From WHTK01 sp965197795 (GTDB lineage: Bacteria > Chloroflexota > Dehalococcoidia > DSTF01 > WHTK01), in contig OZ240228.1 of NCBI GenBank assembly GCA_965197795.1, positions 2,976,001-3,040,000 on the forward strand: 64,000 nt of DNA. The letters are read 5' to 3'. The stretch's first letter is position 1; every line of letters begins with the position of its first letter. The translations under genes and the position numbers were made by a program. Below the pieces are notes generated by a model, which was not told where the DNA came from, did no database searches, and saw nothing but the letters and a program-made list of their open reading frames with translations. Shown here piece by piece: positions 43,521 to 51,192 of the stretch.

Positions 43521-44363
43521 ATGACGAACCGCCGCACAGGCCTCGGCCGTGGACTCGACGCCCTGATCCCCAGCATCCAACCGTCCCTTGAGGAGGTCGA
43601 CGTCGATCTCATCGCGCCGAATCCGCAGCAGCCGCGCAGCGTGTTCGATGCCGAGGCGTTGTCGGAGCTGGCCGCGAGCATCCGCGAGCACGGCGTAATC
43701 CAGCCGCTGATCGTGAACCGGCCACAGACGCCGGGAGCGCCTCCTTATCAGCTCATCACGGGGGAGCGGCGCCTGCTGGCCTCGCGACAGGCCGGCCTCT
43801 CGAAGGTGCCCGTGCTCGTCAAGGAAGCGAACCCACAGGCCCTGCTGGAGCTGGCGCTGGTCGAGAACCTGCAGCGTCAGGACCTCGGCGCCCTGGAAGA
43901 AGCGGCCGCATTTCGCCGGCTACGTGATGAGTTCAGCCTGACGCAGGAGCAGATCGCCGATCGCGTGGGCCGGAGTCGCTCCTCGGTCGCGAACTCGCTT
44001 CGGTTGATGATGCTGTCGGAGGAGATTCAGGCCAGCCTGGCGCGTGGGGAGATCAGCGCTGGGCACGCCAGGGCGCTGCTGGGAATCGAGAACGCGGACG
44101 AACGCCGTGTGACGTGGCGCCGGATCGTCGAAGGACGTCTGACGGTCCGGGACGTTGAATCGCTGGCACGTGGCGGAGGCCGCCTGCGGTCGCGACGGCT
44201 GGCAGTACCCCGGCGGTCCGCCGATCTGGAGGCGCTGGAGGAACAACTGCGCGCGTCCCTGGGGACGAAGGTCGACCTGACGCCGTTGCGCCACGGCGGC
44301 CGGGTCGTGATCCACTATTACTCGGACGAGGAGCTCGAGGGCATAATCGAGAGGCTGAGCTAA
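43521..44363 (+). CDS. parB: Chromosome-partitioning protein ParB (Spo0J)
   Basis: ParB is a CTPase clamp that loads at parS. The 280 residues include GLGRGLDALIP at the N-terminus, PNPQQPRSVFDAEALSELAA, the CTP-binding ITGERRLLASRQAG and VENLQRQDLGALEEA. The HTH is EQIADRVGRSRSSVANSLRL. The C-terminal dimerisation domain is RVVIHYYSDEELEGIIERL. The exact parS at 38030 fits the specificity of the standard Spo0J family. Confidence 0.96.
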   Translation: MTNRRTGLGRGLDALIPSIQPSLEEVDVDLIAPNPQQPRSVFDAEALSELAASIREHGVIQPLIVNRPQTPGAPPYQLITGERRLLASRQAGLSKVPVLVKEANPQALLELALVENLQRQDLGALEEAAAFRRLRDEFSLTQEQIADRVGRSRSSVANSLRLMMLSEEIQASLARGEISAGHARALLGIENADERRVTWRRIVEGRLTVRDVESLARGGGRLRSRRLAVPRRSADLEALEEQLRASLGTKVDLTPLRHGGRVVIHYYSDEELEGIIERLS

Positions 44364-44365
44364 GC

Positions 44366-44839
44366 ATGGAACGACTCGAGATCATCGAAGCGCTGAAGCA
44401 TCTGCCCGACAACGTCGAGGCGGAGACAAACGGCGTCGGCGAGGCGGTGCTGCGCTACCGTCCCGGTGAAGGCGAGTGGTCGATCAAGGAGATCGTCGGC
44501 CACCTGCGCGACTCGGCTGAAGTGTGGCACAAGCGGATAAACATAACGGCCAGCCTGACCGACCCGCGCTTCCCCGACTTCGACGGCGAGGCATGGGTCA
44601 GGGACCGGTTCTACTGGGAGGCGGACCTGCGACACCTGATCGACGAGATGCGCGAGTGGCGTTTGAAGACGATCGACGTGCTGACGCGGACCGTGGACTG
44701 GACGCGGCTGGGCCAGCACGGCGATATCGGACGGCGCAGCCTGAAGCAGTGGGCCGAGTACATGATCGAACACGAGGCAGGGCACATCGAATCGATTCAG
44801 GCGCTGCGACAGGCGCAGTCGGCGACGCGTCCGGCCTAG
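44366..44839 (+). CDS. DinB-family protein
   Basis: A predicted 157-residue four-helix-bundle protein: RYRPGEGEWSIKEIVGHLRD, then WHKRINI and a closing YMIEHEAGHIESIQAL. The His residues of HLRDSAEVWHKR and HEAGHIE can form the DinB metal site. Members include thiol-dependent transferases, and the substrate is unknown. It begins 2 bases after parB, so it may be transcribed with parAB. Confidence 0.85.
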   Translation: MERLEIIEALKHLPDNVEAETNGVGEAVLRYRPGEGEWSIKEIVGHLRDSAEVWHKRINITASLTDPRFPDFDGEAWVRDRFYWEADLRHLIDEMREWRLKTIDVLTRTVDWTRLGQHGDIGRRSLKQWAEYMIEHEAGHIESIQALRQAQSATRPA

Positions 44840-44849
44840 AGACGCTCCC

Positions 44850-45401
44850 GTGGACATCGGTGAAGCGCTCTACGTCACTGACGCGGCGTCGTGGCGAGGC
44901 TGGTTGGAGACCAACTACGCCTCCGCCGCCGAAATCTGGCTCGTCTATTACGCCAAGGCATCCGGCAAGCTCAGCATCCCCTACGGCGACGCGGTGGACG
45001 AGGCGCTTTGCTTCGGCTGGATCGACAGCATCGTCAAGAAACACGGACCCGAGAGCCGCGCGCAACGTTTCACGCCAAGGCGGCCGGGCAGCAAGCTCTC
45101 GGAGATGAACAAAGAACGGGCGCGGCGCATGGTCGCTGCCGGTCGCATGACGCAGGCCGGGCTCGACGCGATCGGGGACGTGCTGGAGGAGCCGCTCTTC
45201 ATTCCAGACGACATCCTGGCGGCGCTACAAGCCGACGATGCGGCGTGACGCAACTTTCAGTCCTTCCCGGAGAGCTATCAGCGGGTGCGAGTGGGCTTTG
45301 TCGATGGCTCTCGTGGCTGGCGAGACGTATTCGAGCAGCGGTTAGCCTATCTGGTGCGCATGTCGGCCCAGAACAAGCGATTCGGGATGCTGCGAGACTA
45401 G
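44850..45401 (+). pseudogene. YdeI/OmdA-type protein, interrupted by TGA
   Basis: The first 132 residues match the YdeI family (YVTDAASWRGWLETNYASAA, FGWIDSIVKKHG, FTPRRPGSKLSEMNKERARR). TGA at 45246-45248 stops the frame after DDAA. The sequence continues in frame with RNFQSFPESYQRVRVGFVDG and YLVRMSAQNKRFGML to a TAG at 45399-45401, which is the family C-terminus. A Trp codon (TGG) would fit at the stop, so one G-to-A change explains it. The family role is poorly known. Confidence 0.75.
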
Positions 45402-45403
45402 GC

Positions 45404-46111
45404 TTATTGCAACTCGGCGTGGGTGAAAAGGACGCTGAACTGGCGGCACCAGACGACGGCGCTCTTCACGGTCGAAACGTCGATCTCAGGCGGGATATCG
45501 TAGTTGAATGCGCCGCCGGTGGCCTTCAGTTCGCCGAGGTTCAACGCTTCGTCGACGCTTTCTCCGCTGGGGTCGGTCGAGAGGTAGACAAACAGATCGG
45601 GACCGTTGCGGACCGAGAAGTTCTCGACTCGTAACGTGTACACTCCCGGCCCTGTCTCGATGATGAGTGCATCACCGCTGCCGGTGTGGAAGGAATCCGC
45701 ATCCACGAACTGCCCGGTCTGGATGACTGACGGCTCGAAACTGGCCGCCGAACCTCCGGTTGGGCTTCCCGGTGAGGGGGTTTCTACGGCACCGGACGGA
45801 GTCAACGTCGAGGCGCCTCCTGCGGTTGCCTGGGCGGCGGCCAGCGGGCTGGACTCTTCGAGGAAGCTGCGCTCCCAGAGAGGCGAGATAAAGTAGTCGC
45901 CGGCGACGATCGTAACGACAAGCAGCGGAACGCCAACAACGGCGGTGGCGACCTTGTGCTGCATCAGGATGAGGTGTACGCCAAGCCGGTAGGCTGTATA
46001 GAGACCAGCGAGGATCGCTGCCACGGCGATGGGGGTGATGACGTAGCGGAGCGGGTAAAGATCCTCCGCGATGAAGTTCTCGAGCTCACCTAAGATGCTT
46101 AGCAAAGCCAT
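45404..46111 (-). CDS. Membrane-anchored DM13-domain protein
   Basis: ATG at 46111 has GGGAGGA 8 nt upstream and gives 235 residues. Two membrane helices (about 28-48 and 58-78) precede a Ser/Thr/Pro-rich linker. A DM13 domain (about 125-235) follows with HTGSGDALIIETGPGVYTLR, NGPDLFVYLS and VVWCRQFSVLFTHAEL. DM13 domains are thought to act in electron transfer or redox sensing outside the membrane, with the cysteine in the WC motif. Confidence 0.8.
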   Translation of the reverse strand: MALLSILGELENFIAEDLYPLRYVITPIAVAAILAGLYTAYRLGVHLILMQHKVATAVVGVPLLVVTIVAGDYFISPLWERSFLEESSPLAAAQATAGGASTLTPSGAVETPSPGSPTGGSAASFEPSVIQTGQFVDADSFHTGSGDALIIETGPGVYTLRVENFSVRNGPDLFVYLSTDPSGESVDEALNLGELKATGGAFNYDIPPEIDVSTVKSAVVWCRQFSVLFTHAELQ

Positions 46112-46182
46112 GTGGCTGTCCTCCCGCAACTCAAGTTAGCAGCCGATTCTTACGAGCCGCTTACGAGTCTGTTAGATGTTAA

Positions 46183-47085
46183 CTAGCCCTCTGACGGACC
46201 GAGTGCCAGGCCGATCATACGGTACGTAAGCTTGGCAGCGGCGTAGGACGCGGCCTTGGGGCCGAGGTCCGGCGCCAGCTCCATGACGTCGAAACCGACG
46301 ATGCGTTTGCTGGCTGCGACGGCCTGCATGAGGTCGCTGACCTCGTCCCAGCGCAGGCCGCCCGGCTCCGGCGTGCCGACCGACGGCATCTCGCCGGAGT
46401 CGATGCCGTCGAGGTCGATCGTGATGTAGACGTTGTCGCTGAGGCTGTCGATGATCGGCGCCAGGTCAGGTAGGGCGCGGAGGGCGCGAGGCGAGAAGAA
46501 AGGCAGCGCACGCTCACGAATCAGCTGGGCTTCTTCCTTCGCGGCGCTGCGCAAGCCGACCTGGGTCACCGGCACGTCGTCCAGCATTCGGCGCAGGCTG
46601 CAGGCGTGGTTGTAGCGCGTGTCCTGGTACTCGTCGCGCAGGTCGGCGTGGGCGTCGATGGCAAGCACGCTGAGGTTGCTGTAGGCGTCACGGTGGGCGC
46701 GGAAGGAGCCAACCGCGACCGTGTGTTCGCCGCCCAGCGTGACGAGGAACTTGCCGGCCTCGACGTACTCGGTTGCGACCTCGTGGATGCGGTTGATCAT
46801 CGCCTCGGGGGACTGATTGGTGACGGCTACGGCGGGGGAGGTGTAGAGGCCGTGCAGATAAGGCTCGAACCCTAGGCCGACGTCGTAGAGCTCCATGTCC
46901 TCGGAGTTGGTGATGATCGCTTCCGGTCCGTCGCGGGCGCCGGCTCGCGCGGTGACGGTCGAGTCATAAGGCACCGGCAAGAGGACGACGCGTGCGTTTT
47001 CGTACTCGCCGTAGGGATGCGGCGGGCAACAGAAGCCCTTCGGCGGCCAGAAGCGCTCGTCGTCAGGACGCAGCCGGGTCATCAC
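46183..47085 (-). CDS. speB: Agmatinase / ureohydrolase SpeB
   Basis: SpeB hydrolyses agmatine to putrescine and urea with two Mn ions. Metal ligands are visible in TLGGEHTVAVG, LAIDAHADLRDEY and TIDLDGIDSGEMPSVGTPEP. The 300-residue length is right. Its start overlaps the dys-like gene by 4 bases, and speD lies upstream, so the three genes form a polyamine operon. Guanidinobutyrase or another guanidino substrate is possible. Confidence 0.9.
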   Translation of the reverse strand: MMTRLRPDDERFWPPKGFCCPPHPYGEYENARVVLLPVPYDSTVTARAGARDGPEAIITNSEDMELYDVGLGFEPYLHGLYTSPAVAVTNQSPEAMINRIHEVATEYVEAGKFLVTLGGEHTVAVGSFRAHRDAYSNLSVLAIDAHADLRDEYQDTRYNHACSLRRMLDDVPVTQVGLRSAAKEEAQLIRERALPFFSPRALRALPDLAPIIDSLSDNVYITIDLDGIDSGEMPSVGTPEPGGLRWDEVSDLMQAVAASKRIVGFDVMELAPDLGPKAASYAAAKLTYRMIGLALGPSEG

Positions 47086-48185
47086 TTGTCCTCGGAGGCC
47101 GGGCCGAAGTCCAGGTCCGGCAGGGTGCGCTTCGACTTCACGTCGCCGAGCTCCTCCGCGAGCGCGCTGACGATGAGCGGCAGCGCGACCGTGGCCTCGA
47201 CGTTAAGCGTGACGAAGTCGGCGTCAGGCGCGATCTTGCGCCAGGACTGCGCCTCCTCGAAGGTGCAGCCCGAGAGGCCGCCCCACTGCGGCTGGTCCAT
47301 CGTGATCTGGACGCCATACTTGTGGCCCGGTACCTCCTGCCCGTAGACGTAGGCGGCGACTTCCGCCTGCTGGATGAAGTTCTTTGGTGTGCCGCCGCCG
47401 ATGTAAATGACGCCGGTACGCTTGGCGCTCAGCGCGATGTGAGACGTCTCCATCACGTCGCCGATGATATCGAACAGAAGTCGATGGCCGGTGCGAACGC
47501 GCGCCGTGGTAATCGCCAGGCCGTGCACGCTGTCGCCGATCGCGGGGCTGTAGATCGGCACGCCGGCCTTCGCTGCGGCGGTCAGTATGCCCTCCTCCTT
47601 CGCCATCGGCGCGAGGGCCTGACCGATGCGCTGGAAGTATTCGCGAGTCGTAATCGGCTCGTCGGAGGGGAGCGTCTGAGAGAAGGAGACGACGAACTCC
47701 TCGGCATCGGCGAAGTCGCTCTCGGGCGCCAGGACGTCGTAGAAGCGATTGATGCGTCGCCGCCCCAGCTCGACGTCCATACCGCCGGGCTCGGACTGCC
47801 AGTGCGGGCTGCCCAGCGTCTCATACACGTCGTGGAACATGTTGGCGCCGGTAGTGACGATGACGTCGGCCATGCGGTTCTCGACGATGTGGCGCACGAT
47901 GCCGCGCATACCCGCGGGCACCATGGCGCCGGCGAGGCCGAGGAAGATCGTCGTGTCATCCTCGATCATGTGGCGCCAGATGCGTACCGCCTGCGCCAGG
48001 TTGCGGGCCTGGAACGAGGTGCCACCCATGCCGGCGACCATCTCGGCGGCGCTGATCCGGTCGCGCACCTCGAACGGGTCGACGTGGGTGTGCAGGAAGG
48101 CGTCGTGCCTGCCCTGAGCCGCGTCGAAGGGTCCGTGACCTTCAGGCTGCATGGCGTGAGAGGAATGAGGCGCCGTGTCGCTCAT
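47082..48185 (-). CDS. Deoxyhypusine synthase-family protein
   Basis: The 367-residue protein matches the DHS fold: GAMVPAGMRGIVRHIVENRM, then VIYIGGGTPKNFIQQA, QITMDQPQWGGLSGCTFEEA and SWRKIAPDADFVTLNVEATV. The Lys of SWRKI corresponds to the enzyme-intermediate Lys of DHS. Bacteria lack eIF5A, so the product is more likely a polyamine such as homospermidine, or an unknown protein is modified. It lies between speD and speB on one strand. Confidence 0.85.
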   Translation of the reverse strand: MSDTAPHSSHAMQPEGHGPFDAAQGRHDAFLHTHVDPFEVRDRISAAEMVAGMGGTSFQARNLAQAVRIWRHMIEDDTTIFLGLAGAMVPAGMRGIVRHIVENRMADVIVTTGANMFHDVYETLGSPHWQSEPGGMDVELGRRRINRFYDVLAPESDFADAEEFVVSFSQTLPSDEPITTREYFQRIGQALAPMAKEEGILTAAAKAGVPIYSPAIGDSVHGLAITTARVRTGHRLLFDIIGDVMETSHIALSAKRTGVIYIGGGTPKNFIQQAEVAAYVYGQEVPGHKYGVQITMDQPQWGGLSGCTFEEAQSWRKIAPDADFVTLNVEATVALPLIVSALAEELGDVKSKRTLPDLDFGPASEDK

Positions 48186-48222
48186 AACGACCTCCTTTCA
48201 AGGCGAAGGAGCGGGCGCTGGC

Positions 48223-48645
48223 TTACTGGCTCAGCGCTCCGCTGACCGTGTGGCGCTCCAGCATCGCCACCGGGGTTGCGGCATCGACGGCGTGCGGGAA
48301 CTCGAGGCCGCGGTCGTGAACATCTGTGGTGACGTGGGTCAGGCCGAAGGTCTCAACGATGCGGTCGACCGCGCCGTCGGCCTCGAACTCCTTGCAAGAG
48401 AAGACGTCGACCCAGACGTAGCCGCGGTCGGGAAAGGTGTGAACACTGATGTGGCTCTCGGCGATGATAACGAAGCCGGTGACGCCCCAGTCTTCCGTTT
48501 TGTCGCCCCTGTACTGCAGGACGAGGGGCTCGGAGATCTTGGTCATGTTGATCTCCGCCGGGTAGGTGTCGAGGAGCGAGTGGACCAGCGATTCGCTGCT
48601 CAAACGCTCGCGGTCTCCACCGAAGCCGTCAATCGTCAGATGCAT
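48223..48645 (-). CDS. speD: S-adenosylmethionine decarboxylase proenzyme (prokaryotic type)
   Basis: SpeD makes decarboxylated SAM, the aminopropyl donor for spermidine, using a pyruvoyl group formed by self-cleavage. The cleavage site ESHISVHTFPDRGYVWVDVF contains the Glu-Ser pair. The 140-residue protein has FGLTHVTTDVHDRG near its end. It is the first gene of speD-dys-speB. No spermidine synthase gene is in the window. Confidence 0.93.
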   Translation of the reverse strand: MHLTIDGFGGDRERLSSESLVHSLLDTYPAEINMTKISEPLVLQYRGDKTEDWGVTGFVIIAESHISVHTFPDRGYVWVDVFSCKEFEADGAVDRIVETFGLTHVTTDVHDRGLEFPHAVDAATPVAMLERHTVSGALSQ

Positions 48646-48959
48646 CGCTCACCCCTCTCTCATCGTCGCCTTCGCGACGGTTACTGCCGCACCGTGTAGC
48701 CGATACGGCGTCGGGCCGATAGAACCTCCCGCCCGTTTTGGGCGAATTAAAGGACCACCAGCAGCACCCCCCGACGAGTCGGAGGGAACCCTTTCAAGGA
48801 AGGGTGTCAGCGGGCTCGATTGCCGTTCCGTGGAAGGGTTGAGCCTCGTTGTAGCCACCGGATGGCCCGGATTGGCGCCTCAGGCCTCTCGGTTTTGAGG
48901 CACGAGTCGCAGGGTAACATAGCGCCTTAGTTGAGTAAAATCCCTCGATTTCGAGTCTC
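48646..48959 (-). other. Structured, unassigned leader upstream of speD
   Basis: This 314-base gap holds no supported gene. Read on the minus strand it contains several hairpins: GCCTCAAAAC...GTTTTGAGGC-type pairing near 48879-48902, CGCCC/GGGCG at 48730-48743 and CGTCGCGAAGGCGACG at 48663-48678. This may be a long regulated 5' leader or a small RNA. No known riboswitch core could be matched by eye. Confidence 0.35.
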
Positions 48960-50111
48960 TTAGTCAGCGCCCGAAGGCGGCGAACCGCCTTCGCCTTGCG
49001 AGGCGCCGCCGCGTCCGCGTCGCCTGCGCCTGCGGCGGCGCTTCTGTGCGTTATCGCCGCCTTCGAGGGGGGCATTCGCTGCTGGTGGCGTTGGCGCCTG
49101 GGCAGCGGCGGGCGCTTGCGGCGCGGCCTCACTGCCGCTGCCACCGCTTCCGCCACGTCCACGCCGGCGCCGTCCGCCACGGTTACGGCCGCCCTCGGCG
49201 GGAGTCTCGCGTACGTCGGGACGCGTGCCGCGGTCCTCTCTGATTTCGCGCAGCGGGCCTTCAATTTTCCGCACCAATTCCATGGGGCGGATCGTCACGC
49301 CGTTCTGAAGCTGGAAGTCGATGGCGGGCACTTCGAAGAAGGTCCGAGTGTCGGTGATCATTAGCTTGACGACCTCGCGGTTGAAGTCGATGCCGGTAAC
49401 CTTGGCCTCGCCGGCGGGCGTAGAGTGCACCGAGCCGACCTTCGGCAGCTTGCCGCGCAGCTCCTTGTAGTCCTCGTACTCGAAGGTGAGGCAGCAGTAG
49501 AGTCGGCCGCACACGCCGCTGATCTTCTGGGGGTTGAGCGGCAGGTCCTGTTCTTTGGCCATGCGGATGCTGACGGCGGGGAAGCTGGTCATCCAGCTGC
49601 TGCAGCAGAGCCGCTCGCCGCAGACGTCGAAGCCGTCGACCAGCTTGGCGCGATCGCGGTCGCCGACCTGCAGCAGCTGCACCCGGGCGCCGAGTTCTTG
49701 CGAGAGGTCACGCACTAGGTTGCGGAAGTCGACGCGCTCTTGGGCCGAGAAGTAAGCCGTGAACTGGCCGCCGTTGAGGTCATACTCGCCGCCCGCGATC
49801 GTCATATCGAGGCCCTGCTCGGCGGCTTTTGCCTTTGCGGCGCGTACCGATTCGCGAGCCTTTTCGCGCACGGCGTCCATCTTCTCGAGATCCTCCGGCG
49901 TCGCGACGCGTAGGATCGGCTTCATGTCGCTCTGGGTCGACGCCTGGTTCTCGATGACCTGGTCAGGCGAGATGACGATGCGGCCACAGGAAAGGCCATG
50001 CGCGGCCTCGGCGACCACGTAATCGCCGGCCTGAAGCTCGAATTCGAGGGCGTTGTAGTAGAAGACCTTGCCCGCCTGGCGAAAGCGGACTCCGGCTGTC
50101 CTGGTAGTCAT
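48960..50111 (-). CDS. ricT: PSP1/RicT-family protein with basic tail
   Basis: RicT (YaaT) works in the Y-complex on RNase Y-dependent mRNA processing in Gram-positives. The PSP1 core is seen: FRNLVRDLSQELGARVQLLQ, then VCGERLCCSSW, SGVCGRLYCCL and PAGEAKVTGIDF, with the cysteines that bind Fe-S clusters. After about residue 290 the protein continues as a low-complexity Gly/Arg/Ala/Pro tail with KRRRRRRRRGRGG. It has 383 residues and follows holB after 32 bases, the usual holB-ricT order. Confidence 0.92.
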   Translation of the reverse strand: MTTRTAGVRFRQAGKVFYYNALEFELQAGDYVVAEAAHGLSCGRIVISPDQVIENQASTQSDMKPILRVATPEDLEKMDAVREKARESVRAAKAKAAEQGLDMTIAGGEYDLNGGQFTAYFSAQERVDFRNLVRDLSQELGARVQLLQVGDRDRAKLVDGFDVCGERLCCSSWMTSFPAVSIRMAKEQDLPLNPQKISGVCGRLYCCLTFEYEDYKELRGKLPKVGSVHSTPAGEAKVTGIDFNREVVKLMITDTRTFFEVPAIDFQLQNGVTIRPMELVRKIEGPLREIREDRGTRPDVRETPAEGGRNRGGRRRRGRGGSGGSGSEAAPQAPAAAQAPTPPAANAPLEGGDNAQKRRRRRRRRGRGGASQGEGGSPPSGAD

Positions 50112-50143
50112 TTTGAGGGCCGCGGTGCGGCTCGTCTCCTTCC

Positions 50144-51187
50144 CTAATGCGTGGCCGTGGAACGGCCGGGCTGGCCCGCGCGCGGCAGGTCCAGTATCAA
50201 GTTCTCTAGCGCGAGCTGTGGGTCCACGTTGGCGTACAGATACTCGCGTGTCTGCCCCAGCGTCTGTAGGAACGCGACGACCTCACTCGCTGCGTATAGT
50301 CTACCTTCCTGGCGCAATTGCGGTTCGCGGTCGGTGTTCTCTGCGCCTTCGCCGCCGCTGCCGAAGAGCAGGACATCGCGCCACCAGCCTTCCCAGACCG
50401 TCAGCTCGCGCAGATAGCGTTCTCGCAAGCCGGCGGCGCGGCCCTCGGCCTCCTTGGCCCAGGCGAAGCGCTCGAAGCGACCGGCGTGGGCCAGCCTGAC
50501 GGCCTCATCCAGCATTTCGGCGCGCTCATCGAGCAAAGCCGGATCTTCCAGCGCCTGCAGCGCCCAACCGATGCGCCCTCGCGAGGCGGCGGTGATCGCG
50601 ACGGCGTCTTCCGGGTCGGCGCCGCGATCGATTAGCGTTTCGAGGATGGTTGCGCGGTTGACGGGGCGGAACGCGAGCTTCTGGCAACGCGAGAGCACCG
50701 TCTCAGGCAGGCGTTCCTCGCGCTCGGCCAGCAGGATAATCACGCTGCCGGCGGGGGGCTCCTCCAGCGTCTTGAGGAAGGCGTTGGCCGCCTCGACGTG
50801 CAGCGTGTCGGCGCCGTCGACGATGGCGACGCGGCGCCCGCCGCTGTAGGGACTGAGTGAGAGCAGCTTTTCCAGTCGCCTGATCTGGCAGATGCGCAGG
50901 TCGCGGCTGTCGCTGTGGTCGCGATGGTCCGGCTCGTCGCAGATGCCGCCCGGCGCCACGATCTCGATGTCAGGGTGGTTGCCCGCGAGCGTAGCGCGAC
51001 AGCTTTGACACTTGCCGCACGGTTTGTCGTCAGAGGCGCAGTTCAGCGCCGCGGCGAAGTCGAGCGCCGCCGTCAGCTTGCCGACGCCCTCTGGGCCCGT
51101 GAACAGCCAGGCGTGTGGCAGACGGTCGGACTGGAGGGCGCGGTCCAGCGCTTCCAGCGCCTTGTCGTGGCCGATGACGCTCCACAC
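50144..51187 (-). CDS. holB: DNA polymerase III delta-prime subunit
   Basis: This clamp-loader subunit of 347 residues begins MWSVIGHDKALEALDRAL. The P-loop region reads FTGPEGVGKLTAAL, where Ser/Thr is replaced by Leu, so ATP hydrolysis is unlikely, as in other delta-prime subunits. A zinc module (CASDDKPCGKCQSCRA) and the SRC motif (PETVLSRCQKLAF) are present. It is five bases downstream of lysA on the same strand. Confidence 0.92.
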   Translation of the reverse strand: MWSVIGHDKALEALDRALQSDRLPHAWLFTGPEGVGKLTAALDFAAALNCASDDKPCGKCQSCRATLAGNHPDIEIVAPGGICDEPDHRDHSDSRDLRICQIRRLEKLLSLSPYSGGRRVAIVDGADTLHVEAANAFLKTLEEPPAGSVIILLAEREERLPETVLSRCQKLAFRPVNRATILETLIDRGADPEDAVAITAASRGRIGWALQALEDPALLDERAEMLDEAVRLAHAGRFERFAWAKEAEGRAAGLRERYLRELTVWEGWWRDVLLFGSGGEGAENTDREPQLRQEGRLYAASEVVAFLQTLGQTREYLYANVDPQLALENLILDLPRAGQPGRSTATH

Positions 51188-51192
51188 GGGCG

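Noticed and set aside
45246..45248. TGA recoded as tryptophan (genetic-code change)
   Set aside because: TGA ends other genes at the expected place (for example the gene stopping at 20604-20606 and yidD), so a global reassignment does not fit.
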